8,148 bases of DNA from Rhodobacter sp. (lineage in GTDB: Bacteria; Pseudomonadota; Alphaproteobacteria; Rhodobacterales; Rhodobacteraceae), in NCBI GenBank assembly GCA_027482795.1, contig JAIXVS010000198.1, forward strand, positions 1 through 8,148. Direction: 5' to 3'. Shown one piece after another: positions 1 through 6,046 of the stretch. Made by a program: the position numbers and the translations under genes. Below the pieces are notes generated by a model. It saw only the letters and a program-made list of their open reading frames with translations, was not told where the DNA came from and searched no databases. Positions within the stretch are counted from its first letter, which is position 1; each line of letters begins with the position of its first letter.

Positions 1-705
1 ATGACCGAGGATGAGAAAAAGCTGACCGCCTATCACGAGGCGGGCCATGCGATTGTGGGCCTGAATGTGCCGCATCACGACCCCATTCACAAAGCCACGA
101 TCATTCCGCGTGGCCGCGCACTTGGCATGGTGATGAGCCTGCCTGAACGCGACCAGTTGTCGGTCAGCTATACCAAATACAAATCGAAAATCGCGATGGC
201 GATGGGCGGTAAGGTTGCGGAAGAGCTGATCTTTGGCACGGAAAATGTCACCTCTGGTGCCACGTCTGACATTCAACAAGTCAGCCGTATTGCGCGCGCG
301 ATGGTCACGCAGTTCGGCTTTTCCGAAGCTTTGGGCAATGTCGATTACGCGAACGAGCGGGAAAGCTATTTGGGCACGGCTAGCGGTGGCACGTCCCATT
401 CGGGCACGACGCAAAAGCTGATCGATGACGAGGTCAAAAAGATTGTCGACGAGGGCTATGCCCGCGCCAAGCAAATCTTGACCGACAAGAACGAGGATTT
501 GCACCGCTTGGCCAAGGGTCTGCTGGAATATGAAACCCTAACGGGCGAGCAGATTACCCGTGTGATTGCAGGTCTGCCGCTGGCATCGGTGGATGATGGC
601 ATGGGGCCAGGCCCAAGCACGGGCGGCAGCGGCGATGTGCTGGCGGTGCCAAAAACCCGCGCGCGCAAGCCAAAGGCCGACCCAACCCCCGAGCCAAGCG
701 CGTAA
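1..705 (+). CDS. ftsH: ATP-dependent zinc metalloprotease FtsH, C-terminal protease part (5'-truncated by window)
   Basis: This is the peptidase half of FtsH, the inner-membrane AAA+ protease that degrades unassembled membrane proteins and some cytosolic regulators. The visible 234 residues begin just before the zinc-binding HEAGH motif (residues 12-16: ligands H12 and H16, catalytic E13). The third zinc ligand fits D90 in the SGATSD stretch, 78 residues after H12, as in the family. The N-terminal membrane segments and the AAA+ ATPase domain must lie upstream, so the ATG at base 1 is an internal methionine, not the gene start. The tail from about residue 195 is rich in Gly, Pro, Ala and Lys and looks disordered, as FtsH tails usually do. 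The gene ends in TAA and is followed by a hairpin terminator, so it probably ends its transcript. Family assignment is very sure. Confidence 0.97.
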   Translation: MTEDEKKLTAYHEAGHAIVGLNVPHHDPIHKATIIPRGRALGMVMSLPERDQLSVSYTKYKSKIAMAMGGKVAEELIFGTENVTSGATSDIQQVSRIARAMVTQFGFSEALGNVDYANERESYLGTASGGTSHSGTTQKLIDDEVKKIVDEGYARAKQILTDKNEDLHRLAKGLLEYETLTGEQITRVIAGLPLASVDDGMGPGPSTGGSGDVLAVPKTRARKPKADPTPEPSA

Positions 706-727
706 ACACCCGCGCACGGCCAAGCAC

Positions 728-763
728 AGCCCCGAACCCCGCGCATTGGGTTTCGGGGCTGTT
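728..763 (+). terminator. Probable intrinsic terminator after ftsH
   Basis: An inverted repeat starts 22 bases after the ftsH stop. The left arm AGCCCCGAACCC (728-739) pairs with the right arm GGGTTTCGGGGCT (748-760), with one bulged base and an 8-base loop. The tail after the stem (GTTGCGT) is only weakly T-rich, so termination strength is uncertain, but position and stem stability fit. Confidence 0.7.
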
Positions 764-836
764 GCGTGATCTGGCTAGGCAAACAGCATCGCAATGGGTA
801 AGCAGGGCCCAGACCTGCCGCAATTCGGAGTGCGCG

Positions 837-1826
837 ATGATTTCTGTTTACGGCCTGACAGATGGGCTTTTGACCCTGCTTGACCCTTCCGACATTGCCA
901 GCGACCGCGCGCTGTGGATTGATCTGGAAAGCCCCACCCTTGCCGAAGAGGCGCTGGTAGAGGCGGCGATGCAAATCAACATTCCCACGCGCGAAGATAT
1001 GCAGGAAATTGAAAACTCTTCGCGCCTTTATACCGAAGGCGGGGCGCTGTTTTTGACCGCGCAGATACTGGCCACACATGAACCTGCGGCTACCGAAATA
1101 AGCCCTGTCACCTTTGTGGTGATGCCGCAGAAAATGGTGACGGTGCATTACCACCGCCCGGGGTCTTTCGCCTATTTCGTTAAATGGGCGGCGGCGAATA
1201 AGATTGTGCTGGGCAGCGGGACAAGCGCGCTGCTGTATCTGCTGGAATCGGTGGTGGACAGGCTGGCCGATGTGCTAGAAGGCGAGGCGCGCAAGCAAGA
1301 TGCGCTGTCCATCGCCATTTTCGCCGCCCACCGCCCCAAGGGTAAAACCGAAACCTTGGCCGCTGTGTTGCAGCGCATTGGGCGGGCCGAGGATTTGAAC
1401 TGTAAAATCAGCGAAAGCCTTGGCACGCTGTGGCGGCTGGCGGGGTATTTGGCCGCCGCCCCCGTGCCCGCGCTGGCCAAAAGCAAGGCCGATAAAACCG
1501 CCATTCACGACCGCCTTTTGCTGAAAACCTTGCAGCGCGATTTGGCATCGCTGCGCGAGGTGGCCGATACGCATTCGGTCAAAATCCGCTTTCAGTTGGA
1601 TGCCACACTAGGGGTGATTAACATTCGCCAATCGGATGTGGTTAAGGTGTTCTCGGTTGTCGCCTTCGTGTTCCTGCCGCCCACGCTGATTGCCAGCATT
1701 TACGGCATGAACTTTGCCGTCATGCCCGAATTGCAGTGGCGCTGTGGGTATCCGATGGCGCTGGGGCTGATGGTGCTGTCAGCCGTTATTCCAACCATCA
1801 TCTTTCGCTGGAAGAAATGGTTGTGA
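837..1826 (+). CDS. corA: CorA-family magnesium/divalent cation transporter
   Basis: A 329-residue CorA-type channel that brings Mg2+ (possibly Co2+ or Ni2+) across the inner membrane as a homopentamer. The C-terminus carries the family signature: a first membrane helix at about 270-289 ends in the YGMN motif (GMN at 290-292, the ion selectivity filter). The periplasmic loop NFAVMPELQWRCGYP follows, then a second helix at about 303-323 and a short basic tail (RWKKWL). The N-terminal ~250 residues are the cytoplasmic alpha/beta and long-helix domain that senses Mg2+. The start at 837 is chosen because CGGAG lies 6 bases upstream. An in-frame TTG at 762 would add 25 residues but lies inside the ftsH terminator. 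A ZntB-type zinc transporter is the main alternative; the MPEL loop favours CorA. The MOSC gene follows after 32 bases. Confidence 0.92.
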   Translation: MISVYGLTDGLLTLLDPSDIASDRALWIDLESPTLAEEALVEAAMQINIPTREDMQEIENSSRLYTEGGALFLTAQILATHEPAATEISPVTFVVMPQKMVTVHYHRPGSFAYFVKWAAANKIVLGSGTSALLYLLESVVDRLADVLEGEARKQDALSIAIFAAHRPKGKTETLAAVLQRIGRAEDLNCKISESLGTLWRLAGYLAAAPVPALAKSKADKTAIHDRLLLKTLQRDLASLREVADTHSVKIRFQLDATLGVINIRQSDVVKVFSVVAFVFLPPTLIASIYGMNFAVMPELQWRCGYPMALGLMVLSAVIPTIIFRWKKWL

Positions 1827-1858
1827 TCGGGCAGGGTGGACGAAACTAGGAGAGTGCG

Positions 1859-2455
1859 ATGCCTGCCCTGATGCCGACAAATATCTATGGAACAATCACG
1901 TGGCTGGGGCTGGTGGGGAACCGCGATGCCCAGCTTGCCAGCACGCCCGTTCAGGAAATAACGGCGCTGTTTTCGGGGCCAGTGGGGGAATCGCACGGCG
2001 GGCTGACGCGCCCGTCCGATAGCCGCGTTTTGGCGCAATACAAACGCGGCACGACGATACGGAATACGCGGCAGTTTTCCATTTTGTCGGCCGAAGATTT
2101 GGCGGCGATTGCGGCGAAGATGGGGATCGATAGCTTAGACGGTGCGCTGGTGGGGGCGAATATGATCGTCTCTGGCATCCCCGATTTCACCCATTTGCCA
2201 CCCAGCAGCCGATTGCAGAACGAGGCGGGGGCCACGCTGACCATCGACATGGAAAACCGCCCCTGCACCCTGCCGCATGAACCTATCGAGGCGCAGCACG
2301 CGGGGTTCGGATCGAGGTTTAAGGCGGCGGCAATGGGGCGGCGCGGGGTGACGGCTTGGGTGGAACGCGAAGGGGTGTTTCGGGTGGGCGACCGCCTGCG
2401 GTTGCATGTGCCCGATCAGGATGTCTGGAAGGGAATGGGGGAGGTTAGGGGGTAG
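1859..2455 (+). CDS. MOSC domain-containing protein
   Basis: A 198-residue single-domain protein of the MOSC (molybdenum cofactor sulfurase C-terminal) superfamily, thought to carry sulfur on a conserved cysteine or to handle molybdenum cofactor-linked chemistry; no specific substrate can be assigned. Visible family features are GESHGGLTRPSDSR (about 43-56), the RNTRQFSILSAEDL segment (about 68-81), GANMIVSGI (about 99-107) and the motif ENRPC with the conserved cysteine C136. The end, GVFRVGDRLRL (about 172-182), matches the usual closing strand. There is no signal peptide, so it should be cytoplasmic. The start is supported by AGGAGA 5 bases upstream. It follows corA by 32 bases and is probably cotranscribed with it. 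It ends at a TAG 6 bases from the stop of the convergent minus-strand gene. Confidence 0.88.
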   Translation: MPALMPTNIYGTITWLGLVGNRDAQLASTPVQEITALFSGPVGESHGGLTRPSDSRVLAQYKRGTTIRNTRQFSILSAEDLAAIAAKMGIDSLDGALVGANMIVSGIPDFTHLPPSSRLQNEAGATLTIDMENRPCTLPHEPIEAQHAGFGSRFKAAAMGRRGVTAWVEREGVFRVGDRLRLHVPDQDVWKGMGEVRG

Positions 2456-2461
2456 GGGTTA

Positions 2462-2917
2462 TTAAAGGAAGAATTTACCCTCTGGTAAGAATCCCTTCGG
2501 TTCTTGCCAACTCAGCCGCTGCACATCTTCAAGATGACTTGCTGCACAAGATACTGACAAACTGCCGTTTGAAGTTTGCAGCCAAGCGCCTTTTTGTCTT
2601 TCAAAGTAGGCATACGTATAAAAGCCGCCCATCCTTCGGCGTCCTGATGCACTAAGTATTCCTGCTGAAATAAATTTGCGTCCATGTTCACTTGGCCAAA
2701 GTGCCACACGAATCGTCAGTTCCCCATGCCCAATATCAGAAACTGATGCGATGGCGGGTATGCCATCCATCAAAAACTCGATAATGGGTTTGTCGCCCCA
2801 ATTGTTTGAACTAGGCTCCAATCCAAAAAGGTTGCGGTTCAAATACTCATTTATCGTGCGAACAAGCACCTTTTGCGCGAGTTTGCTTTTCGCACTAAGT
2901 TCGACTTTTTTGGCCAT
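2462..2917 (-). CDS. Hypothetical protein in a low-GC island
   Basis: An open frame of 151 residues starting at an ATG and ending in TAA. I do not recognise the family. The N-terminus (MAKKVELSAKSKLAQKV) is basic and probably helical. The rest alternates charged and hydrophobic stretches with many aromatic residues (GFYTYAYFERQKGAWLQ at about 97-113). There is no signal peptide, membrane helix or obvious catalytic or metal motif, so a small soluble cytoplasmic protein is likely. The gene has about 46% GC by hand count, while the adjoining gene ends reach about 70%, and its AT-rich codon use differs from all neighbours. No strong ribosome site is visible (AAAAGTGA lies just upstream of the ATG). 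It lies between two convergent core genes. It is probably real because the frame is intact over low-GC DNA, but function is unknown and horizontal origin is inference. Confidence 0.6.
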   Translation of the reverse strand: MAKKVELSAKSKLAQKVLVRTINEYLNRNLFGLEPSSNNWGDKPIIEFLMDGIPAIASVSDIGHGELTIRVALWPSEHGRKFISAGILSASGRRRMGGFYTYAYFERQKGAWLQTSNGSLSVSCAASHLEDVQRLSWQEPKGFLPEGKFFL

Positions 2918-3036
2918 GGTGTCACTTTTCTACTCTACAAAGATAAATGGACGGAATGGTAGGTAAGCGAAGGTCGAGCTTTGAGGTTGTTACGAACATC
3001 CGATCAGCTTACGTAAACTATTTGTGGTTGCAAGGG

Positions 3037-3054
3037 AGTTGGTCAGAAACCAAT
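3037..3054 (-). terminator. Small hairpin just after the aldolase gene, possible weak terminator
   Basis: TTGGT (3039-3043) and ACCAA (3049-3053) form a perfect 5-bp stem with a 5-base loop, beginning a few bases after the aldolase stop codon on the minus strand. The stem is short and has no T-run after it (only CTCCCTT), so it is at best a weak or Rho-assisted terminator. If it does not terminate, the orphan gene downstream could be read from the aldolase operon. Confidence 0.25.
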
Positions 3055-3058
3055 CGCT

Positions 3059-4081
3059 TTACCCCCACACCCCCAAAAACCCCTCCACATCTTCCCTCGT
3101 CGTCGACCAACTCGCCACCAGCCTCGCCGCCTCGAACCCCTCTGCCGCAGGCATATCGTAAAACGCGGCCCCTGCGGCGCGCAGGCGGGCCGACGTGCCT
3201 GCGGGCCACCGCGCAAAGATCATATTCGCTTGCACGGGGTGCAGCAGGGTGGCCCCGCGCTGGGTGAGGCCAGCGGCCAGCAGGGCGGCCATGTCATTGG
3301 CGTGGCGCGCGCGCGTCAGCCATGCGCCGCCTGCAAGGTACCCTTCCATCTGGGCCGACAGGTAGCGGTGTTTGGAAAACAGATGCCCCGCCCGTTTGCG
3401 GCGCAGTTCAAACTCCCACGCTTTAGCAGCGTCGAACATCACCACGGCCTCTACCCCCAAGCAGCCGTTCTTCGTGCCGCCGAATGACACCACATCGACC
3501 CCCGCGCGGCGGGTCAGATCGGCGGGGTGCGCGCCTGTGGCGACGACTGCATTGGCAAAGCGCGCGCCGTCCAGATGCACGGGCAGTTTGTGCGCGCGGG
3601 CAAGTGCGGAAAGGGCGGTTGTTTCAGCAGGGGAATAGACCGTTCCCGCCTCGGTCACATTGGTTATCGAAAGCATCCCCTTTTGCACACCATGCACGGA
3701 ATTGCCCGTGCTGGACAGGGCGGCGTTTAAGGCGGCGGGATCGATTTTGCCATGATCGCCCGCCACGCGGATAATCTTCGCGCCATTGGTGAAAAATTCA
3801 GGCGCGCCGCATTCGTCCATTTCGATATGGGCAGCGTCATGGGCGAAAATCGCGTGATAGGGTTGGACATGGGCGGCGAGGGCCAAAGCATTCGCAGCGG
3901 TGCCCGTGGCAACCAGATAAACGGCGGCATCGGGGGCGGCAAAAACATCGCGGATCATTTCGGTGACCCGTGCCATAGCAGCGTCTGCGCCATAGCTTGG
4001 CGCGTATCCTGAATTTGCGTTCACAATGGCTGCCATCACTTCGGGGCTGGCGGCGCTGGCATTGTCGGATGTGAAAATCAA
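3059..4081 (-). CDS. ltaE: Low-specificity L-threonine aldolase-like PLP enzyme
   Basis: A 340-residue fold-type I PLP enzyme of the threonine aldolase family, cleaving L-threonine or L-allo-threonine (and related beta-hydroxy amino acids) to glycine and an aldehyde. Numbered from the TTG start: the phosphate-binding VATGTAANAL is at about 57-66, the conserved AHIEMDECGAPEFF near 84-97 includes the His that stacks on PLP, HLDGAR is at 169-174 (D171 contacts the pyridine nitrogen), and the Schiff-base lysine is K204 in SFGGTKNG. The start is placed at TTG 4081-4079. It gives the family-like N-terminus M-I-F-T-S-D-N, has GGAG 8 bases upstream, and overlaps the preceding stop as TTGA. An in-frame TTG at 4111 would add ten unsupported residues. 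It is the last clearly coupled gene of the ribF cluster. Length is normal. The gene symbol is by family resemblance; exact substrate stereochemistry cannot be read. Confidence 0.88.
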   Translation of the reverse strand: MIFTSDNASAASPEVMAAIVNANSGYAPSYGADAAMARVTEMIRDVFAAPDAAVYLVATGTAANALALAAHVQPYHAIFAHDAAHIEMDECGAPEFFTNGAKIIRVAGDHGKIDPAALNAALSSTGNSVHGVQKGMLSITNVTEAGTVYSPAETTALSALARAHKLPVHLDGARFANAVVATGAHPADLTRRAGVDVVSFGGTKNGCLGVEAVVMFDAAKAWEFELRRKRAGHLFSKHRYLSAQMEGYLAGGAWLTRARHANDMAALLAAGLTQRGATLLHPVQANMIFARWPAGTSARLRAAGAAFYDMPAAEGFEAARLVASWSTTREDVEGFLGVWG

Positions 4082-4527
4082 AGCTCTTGCTCCAATAGGT
4101 AATCGTCCCAATCATCCTCATCCACGGCGGCTTCGGACACGGTGATGCCGCGCACAGATTGGCCTGCGGCGTGGACAGATTCGGGATCGCCCGTGATCAA
4201 GGGATGCCAGTTTGGCAGCGGATTGCCCTGATGCAGCAGTTTGTAGGCGCATGTCACTGGCAGCCAATAGGCAACTTTTGGCAGGGTTTTGGGGTTAAGG
4301 CGCACGCATTCGGGTACGTATGTGAACCGCCGTTCATAATTGCCGCAGCGGCAGGTGGCCCCATCCAGCAGGCGGCAGGCCACGCGGGTATATTCCACCT
4401 CGCCCGTGTCTTCATATTCGATTTTATTCAGGCAGCACTTGCCGCAGCCATCGCACAGAGCCTCCCACTCGGGCGCGGTCATTTTGTGCAGGGGGACGGT
4501 TTCCCAGAATTTGTCGCGCAGGGTCAT
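4078..4527 (-). CDS. YcgN/UPF0260-type cysteine cluster protein
   Basis: A 149-residue protein of the YcgN family (zinc/iron-chelating CxxCxxCC superfamily), widespread in proteobacteria and without an established function. The signature is C25-x2-C28-x2-CC31-32, followed by C51, C59, C61, C74 and C93. That gives enough cysteines to bind a metal or an Fe-S cluster. The segment from about 62 to 112 (YERRFTYVPECVRL, then LPVTCAYKLL and WHPLITGDP) is typical of the family, and the C-terminus is acidic (EDDWDDYLLEQEL). There is no signal peptide, so it is cytoplasmic. The ATG overlaps the ribF stop as ATGA and has no ribosome site of its own, which points to translational coupling. Its own TGA overlaps the aldolase TTG. 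Family assignment is firm; role is unknown. Confidence 0.9.
   Translation of the reverse strand: MTLRDKFWETVPLHKMTAPEWEALCDGCGKCCLNKIEYEDTGEVEYTRVACRLLDGATCRCGNYERRFTYVPECVRLNPKTLPKVAYWLPVTCAYKLLHQGNPLPNWHPLITGDPESVHAAGQSVRGITVSEAAVDEDDWDDYLLEQEL
4090..4093 (-). promoter_or_regulatory. Ribosome binding site deciding the aldolase TTG start
   Basis: GGAG on the minus strand lies 8 bases before the TTG at 4081-4079, inside the end of the YcgN-type gene. It is the main sequence argument for the TTG start, as no ATG or GTG codon suits the family N-terminus. Confidence 0.6.
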
Positions 4528-5441
4528 GACAATATCGCACGCGCTTGGGCGCAGTCAGCGGCCATTTGCGCCATAAGGGCGGGCAGGCCATCAAACTTTG
4601 CCTCGTCACGCAGGAATTCGATCAGGGAAACCGAGAGGTCTGCGCCGTAGAGATCGCCCGAAAAATCGAAGATAAAGGTTTCAAGGTTGGGTTGGTTTGT
4701 GCCAAACATGGGGCGAATGCCAAGGCTGGCCGCGCCGATATACTGGCCTTCGTGCGGCCCGTTTAGTACCGCAACCCGCACAGCATACACGCCAAAGCGC
4801 GGCAGGTGCAGGTTTGAGATATCCATATTCGCAGTGGGATAGCCCAGTTCGCGCCCGCGTTTGTGGCCGTGAATCACCGGCCCTTCAAAGCTGTGCGGAT
4901 GGCCCAGCATTTGGGCGGCGGCGCGTGGGTTGCCCGCAGTTAGGGCGGCGCGAATGGCGGTGGAGGAGACTTCGGCCCCCCCATTGGCGAGCATATCAGC
5001 GATGGTCACGCCAAAGCCAAGCTGCGCGCCCAAATCTGCCAAATCTGCCGCGCGCCCTGCGCGGGCTTTGCCAAAGCTGAAATCAGCCCCAACAGTCACG
5101 TGGGCAGCGCCAAGGCCATTCGCCAGCACATCGCGCGCAAATTCCAGCGGGGTTAAGGCGGCAAGGGCGGCGTTAAATTCCAACTGGAACAAATGCTGCA
5201 CACCGATGCGGGCCAATTCATGGGCGCGGGCGCTATCGCTCATCAGGCGAAAGGGCGCGGCGGTGGGCGCGAAAAATTCGCGCGGATGGGGGGTGAAGGT
5301 GATAACCCCCAGCGGCCCATGCGTGCGGGCCAAATCAATCACCGCGCGGTGGCCCAGATGCACCCCGTCAAAATTGCCCAAGGCCACGGATGCACCGCGC
5401 GCGGTCTGCGGGATGGATCGCCAATCGTTGATAACCTGCAT
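4524..5441 (-). CDS. ribF: Bifunctional riboflavin kinase / FAD synthetase
   Basis: A 305-residue enzyme of normal length that phosphorylates riboflavin to FMN and then adenylylates FMN to FAD in the cytoplasm. The N-terminal nucleotidyltransferase domain (about 1-180) shows GNFDGVHLGH at 22-31, TFTPHPREFF at about 48-57, and VSSTAIR at 158-164, all standard adenylyltransferase motifs. The C-terminal kinase domain (about 183-305) shows GRELGYPTAN at 196-205, GIRPMFG (about 241-247) and NLETFIFDF with the catalytic Glu at 254. The ATG at 5441 is preceded by AAGGGG four bases upstream. It follows the maoC gene after 35 bases and ends in an ATGA overlap with the YcgN-type gene, so it appears to be the second gene of a four-gene run. 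All key motifs are intact and the call is very sure. Confidence 0.97.
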   Translation of the reverse strand: MQVINDWRSIPQTARGASVALGNFDGVHLGHRAVIDLARTHGPLGVITFTPHPREFFAPTAAPFRLMSDSARAHELARIGVQHLFQLEFNAALAALTPLEFARDVLANGLGAAHVTVGADFSFGKARAGRAADLADLGAQLGFGVTIADMLANGGAEVSSTAIRAALTAGNPRAAAQMLGHPHSFEGPVIHGHKRGRELGYPTANMDISNLHLPRFGVYAVRVAVLNGPHEGQYIGAASLGIRPMFGTNQPNLETFIFDFSGDLYGADLSVSLIEFLRDEAKFDGLPALMAQMAADCAQARAILS

Positions 5442-5476
5442 AGTACCCCTTGGGCCGCGGGGCGGATGCCTGCGCG

Positions 5477-5920
5477 TTAGTCGAATTTCGAACTTGGGGC
5501 CAGCACCAGCGCCTCGCCCTTTAGCACAATGGTATCGCCCACGCGGCAGAATGTTTCAAGGGTCACACGGCGGCGGGCATGGTCGATGCCCATCACGCGC
5601 ACCACCGCCTCGACCATATCACCAGGGCGGACGGGGGCCATGAATTTTAGGTTTTGGCCCAGATAGACTGTGCCGTGGCCAGGCAGTTGTTCGCCAATGA
5701 CGGCGGAAATCAAACCAGCGGTCAGCATTCCATGCGCGATGCGGCCCTGAAAAATTGTGTCTTGGGCATAGGCATCGTCCAAATGCACGGGGTTACGATC
5801 GGTAGACACCTCGGCAAAAAGCTGGATATCGCGGTCTGTGACCACTTTGCGCAAGGAACGCTCCATCCCCACTGCCAATTCTTCGATGCAGATCGTGCCG
5901 CGCGGAAAATTGTCAAGCAT
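5477..5920 (-). CDS. MaoC-family (R)-specific enoyl-CoA hydratase-like protein
   Basis: A 147-residue single hot-dog protein of the MaoC/PhaJ type, which usually hydrates trans-2-enoyl-CoA to (R)-3-hydroxyacyl-CoA as a dimer. The hydratase motif is complete: D41-x-N43-P-x-H46 in STDRNPVHLDDAY, followed by G59 and IAHGML (61-66). The Asp-x4-His spacing matches the catalytic pair known from PhaJ. The region NLKFMAPVRPGDMVEA (about 90-105) is the usual family strand. The start at 5920 is preferred because AAAGGA lies 7 bases upstream. In-frame ATG (5956) and TTG (5971) codons farther up lack such a site and would add non-family residues. It is probably the first gene of the ribF run, separated by 126 bases from the HAD gene. 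The substrate (fatty acid, PHB or branched acid CoA) cannot be decided here. Confidence 0.9.
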   Translation of the reverse strand: MLDNFPRGTICIEELAVGMERSLRKVVTDRDIQLFAEVSTDRNPVHLDDAYAQDTIFQGRIAHGMLTAGLISAVIGEQLPGHGTVYLGQNLKFMAPVRPGDMVEAVVRVMGIDHARRRVTLETFCRVGDTIVLKGEALVLAPSSKFD

Positions 5921-5927
5921 GGCGCTG

Positions 5928-5933
5928 TCCTTT
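5928..5933 (-). promoter_or_regulatory. Ribosome binding site deciding the maoC-type gene start
   Basis: AAAGGA on the minus strand with 7 bases to the ATG at 5920. It selects the 147-residue form over the longer frames. Confidence 0.6.
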
Positions 5934-5961
5934 GCTGGTGGGGCGTTCGAATCCATGCCGC

Positions 5962-5990
5962 TGCATAGCAAAGGCTGCGCTGCGCGGCAA
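5962..5990 (-). promoter_or_regulatory. Candidate sigma-70-type promoter for the maoC-ribF run
   Basis: On the minus strand TTGCCG (5990-5985) and TATGCA (5967-5962) are 17 bases apart, matching the consensus at 4/6 and 3/6 positions. It lies about 40 bases before the chosen start, in the gap that separates the HAD gene from the maoC-type gene. The -35 box overlaps the hairpin described next. Weak match, so only a candidate. Confidence 0.3.
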
Positions 5991-6007
5991 TCCCTTGCGC
6001 AGCTTTT
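5979..6007 (-). terminator. Inverted repeat after the HAD gene, possible terminator
   Basis: GCTGCGC (5979-5985) and GCGCAGC (5997-6003) form a perfect 7-bp GC-rich stem with an 11-base loop, 44 bases beyond the stop of the HAD gene on the minus strand. In the minus direction the stem is preceded by AAAA, and only CTTT follows farther on. On the plus strand it is followed by TTTTATT, which looks more like a terminator tail although no plus-strand gene ends here. Function is uncertain. Confidence 0.35.
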
Positions 6008-6046
6008 ATTCGTTTATGTGGCAAAAAAGGTAATAAAGTTGCGCGG

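Larger units (their letters stand above)
2456..3058. other. Low-GC island between convergent core genes (possible transferred segment)
   Basis: By hand count the segment is about 46% GC over the orphan gene and 43% over the 141-base spacer 2918-3058. A 60-base sample on either side (2341-2400 and 3121-3180) gives about 72-73%. The change coincides with the stop codons of the MOSC gene (2455) and the aldolase gene (3061). No transposase, integrase or tRNA is visible, so the mechanism of entry is not shown. Confidence 0.55.

Noticed and set aside
1..3. ATG at base 1 as the start of ftsH
   Set aside because: It is an internal methionine next to the HEAGH motif. FtsH needs the upstream membrane and AAA+ parts, which lie outside the window.
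762..836. In-frame TTG extension of corA by 25 residues
   Set aside because: The extension begins inside the tail of the ftsH terminator, and the ATG at 837 has a good ribosome site and a family-like N-terminus.
456..1154. Long minus-strand open frame (232 codons) opposite the ftsH end and the corA start
   Set aside because: It lies across two well-supported plus-strand genes and their terminator. Its product is rich in Arg, Pro and Cys with no recognisable motif, as expected for antisense frames in GC-rich DNA.
2484..2508. Imperfect hairpin (GGtAAGAA/TTCTTgCC) near the 3' end of the orphan gene as its terminator
   Set aside because: It lies inside the coding frame, has a mismatch, a short stem and no T-run after it.
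2947..3267. Plus-strand open frame running from the low-GC spacer into the aldolase region
   Set aside because: Most of it is antisense to the aldolase C-terminus and the product is low-complexity Pro/Thr/Ser/Arg. No convincing ribosome site.
4082..4111. Longer aldolase beginning at TTG 4111
   Set aside because: Adds ten residues absent from the family N-terminus, has no ribosome site, and runs deeper into the upstream gene than the TTGA overlap needs.
4930..5643. Plus-strand open frame of 237 codons opposite ribF and the maoC-type gene
   Set aside because: Antisense to two genes with complete catalytic motifs; composition is Arg/Pro/Ala/Ser-rich and no domain is visible.
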